Source: CAVPMW01 sp963706515
GTDB lineage: Bacteria; Chloroflexota; Anaerolineae; Anaerolineales; UBA4823
Direction of reading: 5' to 3'
Length of the DNA stretch: 64,000 nucleotides
NCBI GenBank assembly: GCA_963706515.1
Contig: CAVPMW010000002.1
Coordinates: 186,001 to 250,000 of the forward strand
How positions within the stretch are numbered: position 1 is the stretch's first letter; the number at the start of each line of letters is the position of its first letter. The position numbers and the translations under genes were made by a program. The notes beneath the pieces were generated by a model. It was not told the origin of the DNA and made no database searches. It saw only the letters and a program-made list of their open reading frames with translations. This document shows, piece after piece, positions 53,420-61,535 of this stretch.

Positions 53420-54629
53420 ATGGATTTGACCAGAGAAGATACGATATCCCAGCGCATTCATGCATTGAAGAAGCGCTTTGAGAGTTTGAATGAAGAAGGG
53501 CTCTATTTTTACAACCAGCCAATTACCGAGCTGCATGGCGGCGCCTCAGTTCTGGTTAATGGACGGATTATGACGATGTTCGCCTCTTACTCCTATTTAG
53601 GCTTAATTGGTCATCCAAAGATTAATGCAGCAGCCAAAGCCGCTATCGATCAATACGGCACCGGGACGCATGGAGTAAGGTCATTGGCAGGTTCGTTAGA
53701 CCTGCACACCGAGCTTGAAGAGACAATTGCTAATTTTAAAGGCGCAGAAGCTGCGATTACATTCACGTCAGGTTACGTGACCAATTTGAGCGTCGTTTCT
53801 TCCTTGCTCGGTCGCGGAGATTATGTCATTTGCGATAAGCTGAATCATGCCAGTATTGTTGATGGTTGTATGATGTCTGGCGCCAAGTTCTTACGCTTTA
53901 CGCATAATGACATGGATGCTCTTGAAAAGCGGCTGCAGCAGGTTCCATCTGGTTCTTCAAAACTGGTGGTTGCCGATTCAGTTTTCAGTATGGATGGCGA
54001 TATCATCGATTTTCCCAGGGTTGTAGAGCTGTGCAAGCGCTATGGGGCGTATCTGATGATCGATGAAGCCCACTCCATCGGGGTGTTGGGAAAGACTGGG
54101 CGAGGTATCGAAGAGCATTTCGGCTTGGAAGGCACGATCGATATCAAAATGGGCACTTTGAGCAAGACGATCCCCTCCGTGGGTGGTTACGTGGCTGGAA
54201 ACCGCGACCTGATCAACTTCTTACGCCACAGCAGCCGCGGCATATATATTCTCGGCAGCACTCCCACCTGCTCAAGCAGCGGCTGCGAAGGCGTCCTTCG
54301 AGGTCATCCTTGAGGAGCCGTGGCGGATCGAGAAGTTAAATAACAACAGCCGGCTGTTTATAAATGGATTAAAAGAGCGTGGGTTCGATACTCTCTTCAC
54401 TCAAACTGCCATCGTCCCTGTCCTATGCGGCAGCGATGATTATGCATTTATGATGACTCGCGAGGCGCAACTCAATGATGTATTTGTATTACCGGTGGTA
54501 TCGCCTGCTGTGCCTCCGGGATTGGCTCGTTTACGGGCAACCGTGACGGCTGCTCACGAGCCTGAGGATATCATCCACGCGATGGATATTATCGAACAGG
54601 CAGGGAAGCGGATCGGGATGCTTCAATAG
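53420..54629 (+). CDS. Alpha-oxoamine synthase (AONS / serine palmitoyltransferase-like; one frameshift)
   Basis: About 403 codons. PLP-dependent fold type I: SYSYLGLIGHPKI, GTGTHGVRSLAGSLDLHTELE, KLNHASIVDGCMMSG, DEAHSIGVLGKTGRG, and MGTLSKTIPSVGGYVAG with the PLP Lys. One base removed near 54241 joins SSRG to YIFSAALPPAQAAAA, the conserved strand of this family, and the remaining 110 residues follow in frame to TAG 54629. The length (1210 = 3n+1) agrees. The enzyme condenses an acyl-CoA with an amino acid; the exact product (biotin precursor, sphinganine-like base or aminoketobutyrate) is not clear. No biotin genes are near. Confidence 0.85.
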
Positions 54630-54643
54630 CTTCAATAAGTGAA

Positions 54644-54673
54644 CGGGAGCGGTTTTTCCGCTCCCGCTTTTTT
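54644..54673 (+). terminator. Rho-independent terminator after the oxoamine synthase
   Basis: Stem CGGGAGCGG / CCGCTCCCG with a T5 loop and a T6 tail (54644-54673). The next gene's ATG lies 7 bp further on. Confidence 0.9.
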
Positions 54674-54679
54674 ACTCCG

Positions 54680-55864
54680 ATGGAAACGCTCCACCTTAAA
54701 GCCGGAAAAGAAAAACCGCTATTGCGCAGACACCCCTGGGTCTTCGCTTCTGCTGTAGCAGGAGTTACTGGCCTTCCAATGGCGGGGGAGACAGTCAAAA
54801 TTGTCGATGCTGGCGGTCGATTTATTGCCTGGGCTGCTTATAATCCACACTCCAAAATTTGCGCCCGGGTTTGGTCCTGGGAAGAGAATCAGGTGATCGG
54901 GCCAGATTTTTTTCAAAAGCGATTATTAGAATCGATAAGATTACGGCAAACCTGGACTGCGCATAGTGAAACGACTGCAATCCGGCTGGTCCATGCTGAA
55001 TCAGATGGGCTGCCCGGGCTGATCGTCGACCGTTATGGGGAGGTCCTGGTGATTCAGGTATTGAGCGCTGGGATCGAGCAATGGCGTGGGGAGATAATCA
55101 GCCAGCTGATCGAAATTATGGGTGCGGATTGTATTTATGAACGCTCCGATGTGGACGTTCGGGCACTGGAAGGACTACCGGAATGCTGTGGACTGATCTA
55201 CGGAACACTGAACTCCCCAAAAATTAAGATTTCCGAGGCGGGATTGTCATATTGGGTAGACCTGGAGAACGGGCACAAGACCGGTTTCTACCTGGATCAG
55301 CGCGACAATCGGATCAAAGTGCGGCAGCTTGCACAAGGGCGTGATGTTTTGGATTGCTTCTGCTATACAGGAGGATTTACGCTCAATGCACTGGCTGGGG
55401 GAGCGACTTCAGTAGTGAGCATAGATTCATCAGAGGTCGCACTCCAGCTTGGCAGGGAAAATCTGGCGCTCAACCAGCTACCGCCGCAGGTAGAATGGCT
55501 GGAAGGGGATGTTTTTCAGATTCTGCGTAAATTCCGAGATAGCGACCGCAAATTTGATCTAATCGTTTTAGACCCTCCGAAATTTGCGCCGACGATTGCT
55601 CAGGTAGATCGCGCCGCCCGGGGATATAAGGACATAAATTTGTTGGCGTTTAAATTATTAAGACCCGGTGGCATACTGGTTACTTTTAGCTGCTCAGGCG
55701 GGGTCAATCTGGCGCTATTTCAGCAGATCGTTGCTGGTGCGGCTTTGGATGCCGGTGTGGACGCACACCTGATGGAGTGGCTGCATCAAGCCCCCGACCA
55801 TCCGGTATCTCTCAATTTTCCGGAAGGTGAATACCTTAAAGGACTGATTCTCCAGGTAAATTGA
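54680..55864 (+). CDS. rlmI: RlmI-like rRNA (cytosine-C5) methyltransferase
   Basis: 394 residues. An N-terminal PUA domain (1-75, LLRRHPWVFASAV), an RlmI-type linker domain, and a Rossmann SAM domain from about 190: GFYLDQRDNR, VLDCFCYTGGFTLNAL (SAM motif I), DLIVLDPPKFAP (catalytic region) and FSCSGGV with a conserved Cys. The RlmI/YccW family methylates C1962 of 23S rRNA. It follows directly on a terminator, so its promoter must overlap that region or it is read through; none was seen. Confidence 0.9.
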   Translation: METLHLKAGKEKPLLRRHPWVFASAVAGVTGLPMAGETVKIVDAGGRFIAWAAYNPHSKICARVWSWEENQVIGPDFFQKRLLESIRLRQTWTAHSETTAIRLVHAESDGLPGLIVDRYGEVLVIQVLSAGIEQWRGEIISQLIEIMGADCIYERSDVDVRALEGLPECCGLIYGTLNSPKIKISEAGLSYWVDLENGHKTGFYLDQRDNRIKVRQLAQGRDVLDCFCYTGGFTLNALAGGATSVVSIDSSEVALQLGRENLALNQLPPQVEWLEGDVFQILRKFRDSDRKFDLIVLDPPKFAPTIAQVDRAARGYKDINLLAFKLLRPGGILVTFSCSGGVNLALFQQIVAGAALDAGVDAHLMEWLHQAPDHPVSLNFPEGEYLKGLILQVN

Positions 55865-55894
55865 AAAACCCCTTCCAAACAAGGAAGGGGTTTT
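55865..55894. terminator. Bidirectional terminator shared by rlmI and ssrA
   Basis: Perfect stem AAAACCCCTTCC (55865-55876) / GGAAGGGGTTTT (55883-55894), 6-nt loop, T-rich on both strands. It serves rlmI on the plus strand and tmRNA on the minus strand. Confidence 0.88.
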
Positions 55895-55896
55895 CA

Positions 55897-56295
55897 GGTG
55901 GAGATGTCGGGAATCGAACCCGAGTCCGAAAGAATCGATCCGCGTACGTCTACGAGCCTAGTCTGTTGTTTCTTGTCGCCGAGATCACCACAACGGACAA
56001 AGGATAATCTCTAGCCAGCCGCCAGGACTCGAAAGTCCCTCTTTCATATACTTAGCGGTATCGTATATGGCACTCCAACTTTGTCACGCCCGGTCCTGCT
56101 GCCGGTTGGAGGGCGGAGCAGGCGGACGAGGCTCTTCTCTGAGAGCCTGCTGTCTATCTACTCACTTATGCAGCGAGTGGAAGAGCAGCGTAGGAAGTGC
56201 GATTGGCACTTGTTTTTTTACGCTGATTTATCGAGGTCGGCGCCTCTCGGCTCGCAGTCCGGAACCAGCCTCTCCCGTCGAGACCTATCATCCCC
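55897..56295 (-). ncRNA. ssrA: Transfer-messenger RNA
   Basis: Mature RNA about 399 nt. 5' end GGGGATGATAGGTCTCGACGG (shortened: GGGGATGATAGGTCTCG) pairs with the 3' end CATCTCCACC. The T-arm GGGTTCGATTCCC is next to the 3' end. The tag open frame lies at 56207-56166 and encodes ANRTSYAALPLAA before TAA, ending in the LAA that ClpXP and other proteases recognise. CCA is not encoded exactly (CCT follows). It frees stalled ribosomes together with SmpB, which is not in the window. Confidence 0.95.
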
Positions 56296-56304
56296 GGTGA
56301 GCTT

Positions 56305-56313
56305 ATTATACCA
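56305..56313 (-). promoter_or_regulatory. Extended -10 promoter of tmRNA
   Basis: TGGTATAAT on the minus strand (TATAAT at 56310-56305), placing the start near 56298, three bases before the mature 5' end. No good -35 is present. Confidence 0.6.
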
Positions 56314-56452
56314 TTTTATGCCCGAATTCTCGATAGATCTGCCTCGCGGATCAATCGCATCATAGATTAGCAATGCGTACAATCGGTCCGCATATTCCCA
56401 CAACCAGTGACTCGAGCGCTGATACATGCAAATCTGATAAGACTGACTGTCA

Positions 56453-56461
56453 TGATATACT
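56453..56461 (+). promoter_or_regulatory. Candidate extended -10 promoter of the ECF sigma gene
   Basis: TGATATACT (TGn plus TATACT at 56456-56461), 65 bp before the GTG start. A -35 is not clear. Confidence 0.4.
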
Positions 56462-56525
56462 GAAAGGAACTTTTGAACTCTGGCAGTGTTTCTATTAGCA
56501 AGCGCTGCCATTTTGGATCATATTC

Positions 56526-57146
56526 GTGCAGACCAGAGAAGCAGAAGATCTCATTCTGATCCAGGCAGCCCAAGAAGACCGGGAGGCTTTTGGCGTCCTG
56601 TATGAGCGTTATGTCGGCCGAATATATACATACATCTACTACCGGACTGGAAACGCCTTCGATGCTGAAGATCTTACTGAGCGCGTTTTCATGCGTGCAT
56701 TGCACCATATTGGGAATTATCACGATCGAGGGTTGCCATTTTCAGCGTGGCTTTACCGGATTGCGCACAACCTGGTTGCCAACTGGTATCGAGATAACAG
56801 CCGGCGGAAAGAAATTTCTCTGGAAGAACATACAACCATCCACCCGAGAACTGAACATCCAGAAGGAGAATTATTGGAATTGGAGGAGCAAGAATGGCTG
56901 TTACGGATCATCCGGTTGCTTCCTCCGGATCGCCAGCAGCTCTTGATTTTGAAATTCGTGGAAAACCTGTCGAATGCTGAGATTGGCGTAATCATGGGTA
57001 AATCTGAAGGTGCAATAAAAAGTTTGTACCACCGGACTTTACTAACATTGAAGGATGATTTACTCCGCCAATTGAGCGGTCATGATGGGTACTCTCCAAA
57101 CATTATCACAGATGAAATAAGCTTATCGGTAACCGAGAGTCAGTAG
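56526..57146 (+). CDS. ECF-type RNA polymerase sigma factor
   Basis: 206 residues from GTG 56526. Region 2 (about 20-90) includes FGVLYERYVGRIYTYIYYRTGNAFDAEDLTERVF and PFSAWLYRIAHNLVANWYRD (each split); region 4 (about 125-180) has LLPPDRQQLLILKFVENLSNAEIGVIMGKSEGAIKSLYHR as its HTH. It directs transcription of a stress or envelope regulon. A small membrane protein gene follows at once and may be its anti-sigma factor, but that protein lacks the usual zinc motif. Confidence 0.93.
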   Translation: MQTREAEDLILIQAAQEDREAFGVLYERYVGRIYTYIYYRTGNAFDAEDLTERVFMRALHHIGNYHDRGLPFSAWLYRIAHNLVANWYRDNSRRKEISLEEHTTIHPRTEHPEGELLELEEQEWLLRIIRLLPPDRQQLLILKFVENLSNAEIGVIMGKSEGAIKSLYHRTLLTLKDDLLRQLSGHDGYSPNIITDEISLSVTESQ

Positions 57147-57164
57147 AGAAACAGGATCAACGAT

Positions 57165-57488
57165 ATGCGACGGACAGGCTTAAACGTCAATATCAATTCT
57201 ATTGAAAACGCTCTAAAGTCTACCCTGGCGCCTATTCACCCGCGACCAGATTACATATCGAATCTGAAGATGCGCCTGATGGACGTGCCATACCAACATT
57301 CCCATCTCCCCAATTCAATTGCTCTATTGATCATCACCAGCGTGGCTTTACTCAGCAGCCTGATTTTTATTATTACTTCCATCCGGGCAGTAATTGCTAT
57401 GAGCTCAGCAATTAATTATATAAAATACTCGGTCCTTTCACGGAAAAAAATTGAAATCGATTTTCCCGACAGAAACCCGCAGGAGTAG
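57165..57488 (+). CDS. Small membrane protein downstream of the ECF sigma gene
   Basis: 107 residues, 18 bp after the sigma factor stop. A soluble N-terminus of about 50 residues (IENALKSTLAPIHPRPDYIS, helical), a membrane helix near 52-73 and a charged C-terminus (RKKIEIDFPDRN). The layout (short cytoplasmic helix region, one span) would suit an anti-sigma factor without the HxxxCxxC zinc motif, or a small envelope protein. Function unknown. Confidence 0.65.
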   Translation: MRRTGLNVNINSIENALKSTLAPIHPRPDYISNLKMRLMDVPYQHSHLPNSIALLIITSVALLSSLIFIITSIRAVIAMSSAINYIKYSVLSRKKIEIDFPDRNPQE

Positions 57489-57540
57489 AAGTATCCAAAA
57501 AATTGGATGCCGGGAGAACGATCCACCTCTCTTCTCATAA

Positions 57541-57880
57541 TCAGCCTAGCAGCATATCTTTCAACAAGAACGCCTCCGCGATAAGATCTATCGGGAGCGG
57601 CAAATTCCCTTCAGGAGTGACTCGCAGGAGGTAATGACTGGCAACGTCGCGGATCGCAGGGATCGATTGCGCTTTTTTCACAAAGATAGTGAATAAGGTC
57701 ATACGCCCCCATTCCGGTTATATTTATCCCCTGACGATCTAAATATTCTCCAATTAATATCCCGACGGCGCGCCTGGCGCAGACTCTGGACATGCCATCA
57801 TTGCCAGCATCCCTGGCAGCTACAGCCTTTTGAATTTCATCGTTGAATCGCACCTGCCAGGGTTTTCCCGAATCTGTCAT
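57541..57880 (-). CDS. Conserved hypothetical helical protein (one frameshift)
   Basis: About 113 codons. The first part reads GKPWQVRFNDEIQKAVAARDAGNDGMSRVCARRAVGILIGEYL (split), all helical. Removing one A from the A6 run near 57678-57684 continues as KAQSIPAIRDVASHYLLRV and then PLPIDLIAEAFLLKDMLLG to TGA 57541. The length (340 = 3n+1) agrees. No signal, membrane span or metal motif; it looks like an all-alpha protein, perhaps HEPN-like, but no family can be named. Confidence 0.6.
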
Positions 57881-58067
57881 TTGCTCTGTTAGAACAGTCC
57901 TTTCCCAGATTATTTTAAGCTCTCGCTTTTCTCAACTCTACATTATTTGCGCATTTGTATATATCGATCGGAATTATAATGCGCATAGAGAGTTAATTTT
58001 CCCGGTTTCGAGTAATTTCAATTACTTGGCCGATAACTTCTGTCATCGGATTGCAGTACGGACCATT

Positions 58068-58295
58068 ATGAGCAGAGATGTACGAAGGTACGCTCAGCAA
58101 ACCAATTTCCGGTTAATCGTCGGAGGATTATTAATCCTGTTTTTTATCGGGGATGGACTAATTTACCTTATCTACGGGCAAGGCGCTGCATTGTTAGGAT
58201 TGTTGTGTATGACCCTGGGATTGCTCCCGATATTACTTATCGTCGTCTTTTTTATCGGGATCGAGTGGTTAGTGAAAAAGTCGAATCCCGATTGA
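58068..58295 (+). CDS. Small two-span membrane protein (75 aa)
   Basis: ATG 58068 gives MSRDVRRYAQQTNFRLIVGG, then two hydrophobic helices (about 16-37 and 43-66) and a short charged end (KKSNPD). It is 16 bp before the esterase gene. Longer in-frame starts near 57843 run through low-complexity sequence without a ribosome site. No family is recognised. Confidence 0.65.
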   Translation: MSRDVRRYAQQTNFRLIVGGLLILFFIGDGLIYLIYGQGAALLGLLCMTLGLLPILLIVVFFIGIEWLVKKSNPD

Positions 58296-58311
58296 TGCGA
58301 GGCACCAGGGC

Positions 58312-58971
58312 ATGAATGGGGCTGCTGAAACCATCACAACCAACCAATGGACGCTCCGGGTAAGAAAGCCTGCCGGAAAAGGTCCATTTCAAGTCATTGC
58401 TTTGATACACGGATGGACAGGCGATGAAAATTCCATGTGGGTGTTCGCATCCCGCTTGCCAAACAATGTGCTGCTGATCGCCCCGCGGGGATTATACCGG
58501 GCGCAAGGCGGCGGGTTCGGCTGGTGTCCTGTAAGTGATAAACCCTGGCCGGATTTGGATGATTTTATGCCCTCAGTGGAGGCGCTGCAAGGGTTATTTA
58601 GCAGCGGTATATTCCCAGATGCTGATTTTACCGATCTGAGCATGGTTGGATTCAGCCAGGGAGCGGCGTTGATGTTTGCATATGGCCTGCTCAAGCCTGA
58701 TAGCCTGATGGGTCTGGCAGCTTTGAGCGGTTTTTTACCGGAGAAACTCGGACCACTCATCAATAAAAGACCATTATCTGGAAAACAGGTCTTCGTTGCT
58801 CACGGGACCCGCGATGATTTAATCCCGGTTGAAAAAGCTCGCCTGGCTGTATCTACTCTCGAAGAAGCAGGCGCAGATGTGAGCTATTGTGAGGCTGATG
58901 TCGGGCACAAGCTCGGTGCAGCGTGTTTCCGCAGCCTGGGTGAATTTTTCCGCGGGATAATAAAAAAATAA
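58312..58971 (+). CDS. Alpha/beta-hydrolase, phospholipase/carboxylesterase type
   Basis: 219 residues. HGWTGDENSMW near 30 (oxyanion loop), nucleophile in MVGFSQGAALMF (Ser near 119), AHGTRDDLIPV with the acid, and GHKLGAACFRSL with the His. The pattern is that of small soluble esterases of the Abhydrolase_2 group (serine esterase, predicted carboxylesterase). No signal peptide. The substrate is unknown. Terminated by a strong hairpin shared with the hydrogenase operon. Confidence 0.9.
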   Translation: MNGAAETITTNQWTLRVRKPAGKGPFQVIALIHGWTGDENSMWVFASRLPNNVLLIAPRGLYRAQGGGFGWCPVSDKPWPDLDDFMPSVEALQGLFSSGIFPDADFTDLSMVGFSQGAALMFAYGLLKPDSLMGLAALSGFLPEKLGPLINKRPLSGKQVFVAHGTRDDLIPVEKARLAVSTLEEAGADVSYCEADVGHKLGAACFRSLGEFFRGIIKK

Positions 58972-59003
58972 AGATGTGTGCACTCGGCAGTGCACACATC
59001 TTT
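58970..59003. terminator. Bidirectional terminator between esterase and hydrogenase operon
   Basis: Perfect 15-bp stem AAAGATGTGTGCACT / AGTGCACACATCTTT with a CGGC loop, A-rich before and T-rich after, between convergent genes. Confidence 0.88.
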
Positions 59004-59027
59004 GCTTGGCGATCTGATTGGTAATTA

Positions 59028-59495
59028 CTATTGCCAGCAGGCTGCGAGCTGTACCCGGGTTGCGTTGAGACGTTCGACAGCCACCCGAGCGACCTGGCGC
59101 ATAAACTTAAAACCGAGTGAACAATCCATCTCAAACAATGACCGCAGCGCCTGCCCATCGATCTGGATAATCCGGCTGGGTTGATTGGTACGGGCAGTGG
59201 CTGTCAGCTTGAATGGCTCAATTAATGCTGAGATTCCGAATATTTCTTCTGGGTTAATCGTTCCAAAATAGTATTCACGGACCATATCTGGTCGGGATTC
59301 TTCCCGTGTAGTGAAATATAGATCGACATTGCCTGAAATTAAGAAGTAAATGAAGCGAGCTGGATCTCCCTCTTTGAATAATTCAACGTCCTTTTCGCAT
59401 GGCACTTCATCGCAAATCATTGCCACGGCTCGGGTTTGGGTATCATCCAACATGCCGAAGAATGAATAACGGCGTACTAATTCAGGTGAGATCAT
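59028..59495 (-). CDS. Cyclic-nucleotide-binding-domain protein without a DNA-binding domain
   Basis: 155 residues: the CAP-type beta barrel (EVPCEKDVELFKEGDPARFIYFLISGNVDLYF, split, and FGTINPEEIFGISALIEP) followed by a helix but no HTH, so it is not a Crp/Fnr transcription factor in the usual sense. The phosphate-binding cassette is only weakly kept. It is the last gene of the hydrogenase operon, overlapping the maturation protease by 4 bp. A sensor or a regulatory subunit for hydrogenase is a reasonable guess. Confidence 0.82.
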   Translation of the reverse strand: MISPELVRRYSFFGMLDDTQTRAVAMICDEVPCEKDVELFKEGDPARFIYFLISGNVDLYFTTREESRPDMVREYYFGTINPEEIFGISALIEPFKLTATARTNQPSRIIQIDGQALRSLFEMDCSLGFKFMRQVARVAVERLNATRVQLAACWQ

Positions 59496-60001
59496 TTATC
59501 ATCCTCCATTCCACTCTCGATGAGCCAAAGTACCTGCTGTACTGCTTCCGGGACCGCAGCTGCAACAGGTGGACTTAGCAGCTCCGAAAAATCATATACG
59601 TGCTGAGCTTCGACCGCCACGATATCTATCCTCTGCGGTAGATCAGCTCCTAACCGGGAGCCTATCTGCATGGCCTGCCCGAAGGTTACATCATGGGCAG
59701 AGCTGAGATGCCCGTAGGCGGCATCTGCAAGGTCCTCGACAGTCAGGTGGGACACTTTTCCGCAAGGGACGCTGCCTGTGTGGATCGCATCTACCAGGAT
59801 GGCACGATCATAGCCGATCAAGCGTTCCATCAAGGAAAGCCCACCCACCCCGAGGAACTCATATTCAATCACGTCTTCAGGCGATTTACTCCTGCCAGCT
59901 GCCTGGCCTGGCAGAATGCGCTGAACCTGGCGCACAATTTCCCAACCGACGCCATCGTCGCTCAATAATGGATTTCCCAGGCCAATGACGATGGTTTTCA
60001 T
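59492..60001 (-). CDS. [NiFe] hydrogenase maturation protease
   Basis: 169 residues. Family opening VIGLGNPLLSDDGVGWEIV (nickel-sensing Asp/Glu), FLGVGGLSLMERLIGYDRAILVDAIHTG (second metal Asp, split), and HLSSAHDVTFGQAM with the His. It removes the C-terminal peptide of the large subunit after nickel insertion. The large-subunit gene lies 55 bp upstream and has such a tail. Its stop overlaps the next start as ATGA. Confidence 0.92.
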   Translation of the reverse strand: MKTIVIGLGNPLLSDDGVGWEIVRQVQRILPGQAAGRSKSPEDVIEYEFLGVGGLSLMERLIGYDRAILVDAIHTGSVPCGKVSHLTVEDLADAAYGHLSSAHDVTFGQAMQIGSRLGADLPQRIDIVAVEAQHVYDFSELLSPPVAAAVPEAVQQVLWLIESGMEDDK

Positions 60002-60056
60002 AATAGAAATTTTTCCCAGGTCTTCGGATCATTTAACCGGAGACCTGGGATTAAGA

Positions 60057-61523
60057 TTAACAATTTTGTTTGAATACGTCTATGACCGCCCCGTCTGCGT
60101 TGATCAGAGTTACCTCCAGCGGCATTTGTCCGGGAAGTGAATGCGTCGCGCATCCAAAACAAGGATCATAGGCGCGGAATGCCATTTCCACCATATTTAA
60201 CAGCCCTTCATTGACCACGGTCCCTTTTCTTATCAAACTTTGGGCAGCTTTTTTGATGGACATGCTGATGGGTGCATAGTTGTTCGTTGTTCCAACGATC
60301 AAGTTGACCTCGGTCAGGATGCCCCTCTCGTCCGTTTTGTAATGGTGGGTAAGTGTGCCCCGCGGTGCTTCGACAATTCCAACCCCTTCGGTTGGTTTTT
60401 CGGTCGGCACGGTATGGACTTTCGGCGAGGTGATCTCTGGATCTGTCGCCAGCTCGACAATCCGTTCGGCTGCATAGAGCAGCTCGATCAGCCGGGCCCA
60501 GTGGATTGCCAGGCGCTGGTGGACGGGTTTTCCGCCTAAAGTCGCATAAAATTTCTCGTATTCTTCCTGCGCACGCGGGGATGCCATACCCTCCGCGGCG
60601 TTTAGACGAGAAAGGGGAGTAGCGAAGTACACACCCGAATCCTCGCCATCCACAAAACCCTTCCAGCCAATTTTCTTCAGGTAAGGGAATTTAAGATACG
60701 TCCAGGGCTCGACATGCTCAGCGATCCAATCAGGATACTCGTTGGGTGAGTATTTACCTATTCGCTTGCCATTGGGGGAAACGATGCTCACCTGACCATC
60801 ATAGAAATTAACTTTATTTTCACTATCAACCATGCCCATAGAGTATGTTCGATGCGTATAGATATCACCTAAGATTAAATCTACATACTCCTGGTTGCCA
60901 AGCACGATGTCATTGAAGAGCTTGATTGTAAATTGAGCAAAATCTATAGCCCAATTGCCGATGCCTTCGATTTCCTGGCGGTCCTCCTCGGTAATCGATT
61001 TGGTCAATCCACCCGGGATGGATGTGCAGGGGTGGACTTTTCGTCCACCGATAATCTCTACGATCCGGTGCCCATTTTTACGGGCCTGAATGACCTTTCC
61101 GCCTATCTCAAGGCCTACTTTATGAATAACACCCAGGATATTGCGTTCAGCGACCGGCGATGTCGGACCCATCACGAAATCCGGCCCACCAAGAGCATAA
61201 AAATGGGTTGTATGGTCAGTAAAGTAAAAGCCTGAATAGAGCAGCTCGCGCAGCTTCTTTGCAGCAGGCGGAGGATCGACGTGATAAACCGCATCTGCCG
61301 CCTTTGCTGCCGCCATGTGATGGGCTTCTGGGCACACCCCACAGATGCGGTTGGTGAGCAAGGGCATCTCTTCTACCGGGCGCCCGACACAGAAGCGCTC
61401 AAAACCGCGCAGCTCTGGGATCTGGAAGTAGGTATTGGCAACCTCGCCCTGGTCATCCAGGAAGATTTCTATCTTCCCGTGACCTTCCAGGCGGGTGATA
61501 GGATCAATCGTTACTCTTTGCAT
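60057..61523 (-). CDS. mvhA: [NiFe] hydrogenase large subunit, group 3 (MvhA-like)
   Basis: 488 residues. Both nickel-binding motifs are present: RICGVCPEAHH near 60 and DPCFGCATHSLPGQ near 455. About 25 residues follow the final His, the usual cleaved tail. VTIDPITRLEGHGKI at the start and FYALGGPDFVMGP fit group 3 (3c/3d) enzymes that work in the cytoplasm. Encoded with an MvhG-like small subunit, MvhD and HdrA, it is best called group 3c, which takes H2 electrons to heterodisulfide reductase-type complexes by flavin bifurcation. Confidence 0.93.
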   Translation of the reverse strand: MQRVTIDPITRLEGHGKIEIFLDDQGEVANTYFQIPELRGFERFCVGRPVEEMPLLTNRICGVCPEAHHMAAAKAADAVYHVDPPPAAKKLRELLYSGFYFTDHTTHFYALGGPDFVMGPTSPVAERNILGVIHKVGLEIGGKVIQARKNGHRIVEIIGGRKVHPCTSIPGGLTKSITEEDRQEIEGIGNWAIDFAQFTIKLFNDIVLGNQEYVDLILGDIYTHRTYSMGMVDSENKVNFYDGQVSIVSPNGKRIGKYSPNEYPDWIAEHVEPWTYLKFPYLKKIGWKGFVDGEDSGVYFATPLSRLNAAEGMASPRAQEEYEKFYATLGGKPVHQRLAIHWARLIELLYAAERIVELATDPEITSPKVHTVPTEKPTEGVGIVEAPRGTLTHHYKTDERGILTEVNLIVGTTNNYAPISMSIKKAAQSLIRKGTVVNEGLLNMVEMAFRAYDPCFGCATHSLPGQMPLEVTLINADGAVIDVFKQNC

Positions 61524-61535
61524 AATGGATACCTC

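Noticed and set aside
4241..57684. Treating the split genes as a pseudogene cluster or programmed frameshifts
   Set aside because: They are too many, too varied in site and hit essential genes; no slippery heptamer with a downstream structure is shared. Sequencing error is simpler.
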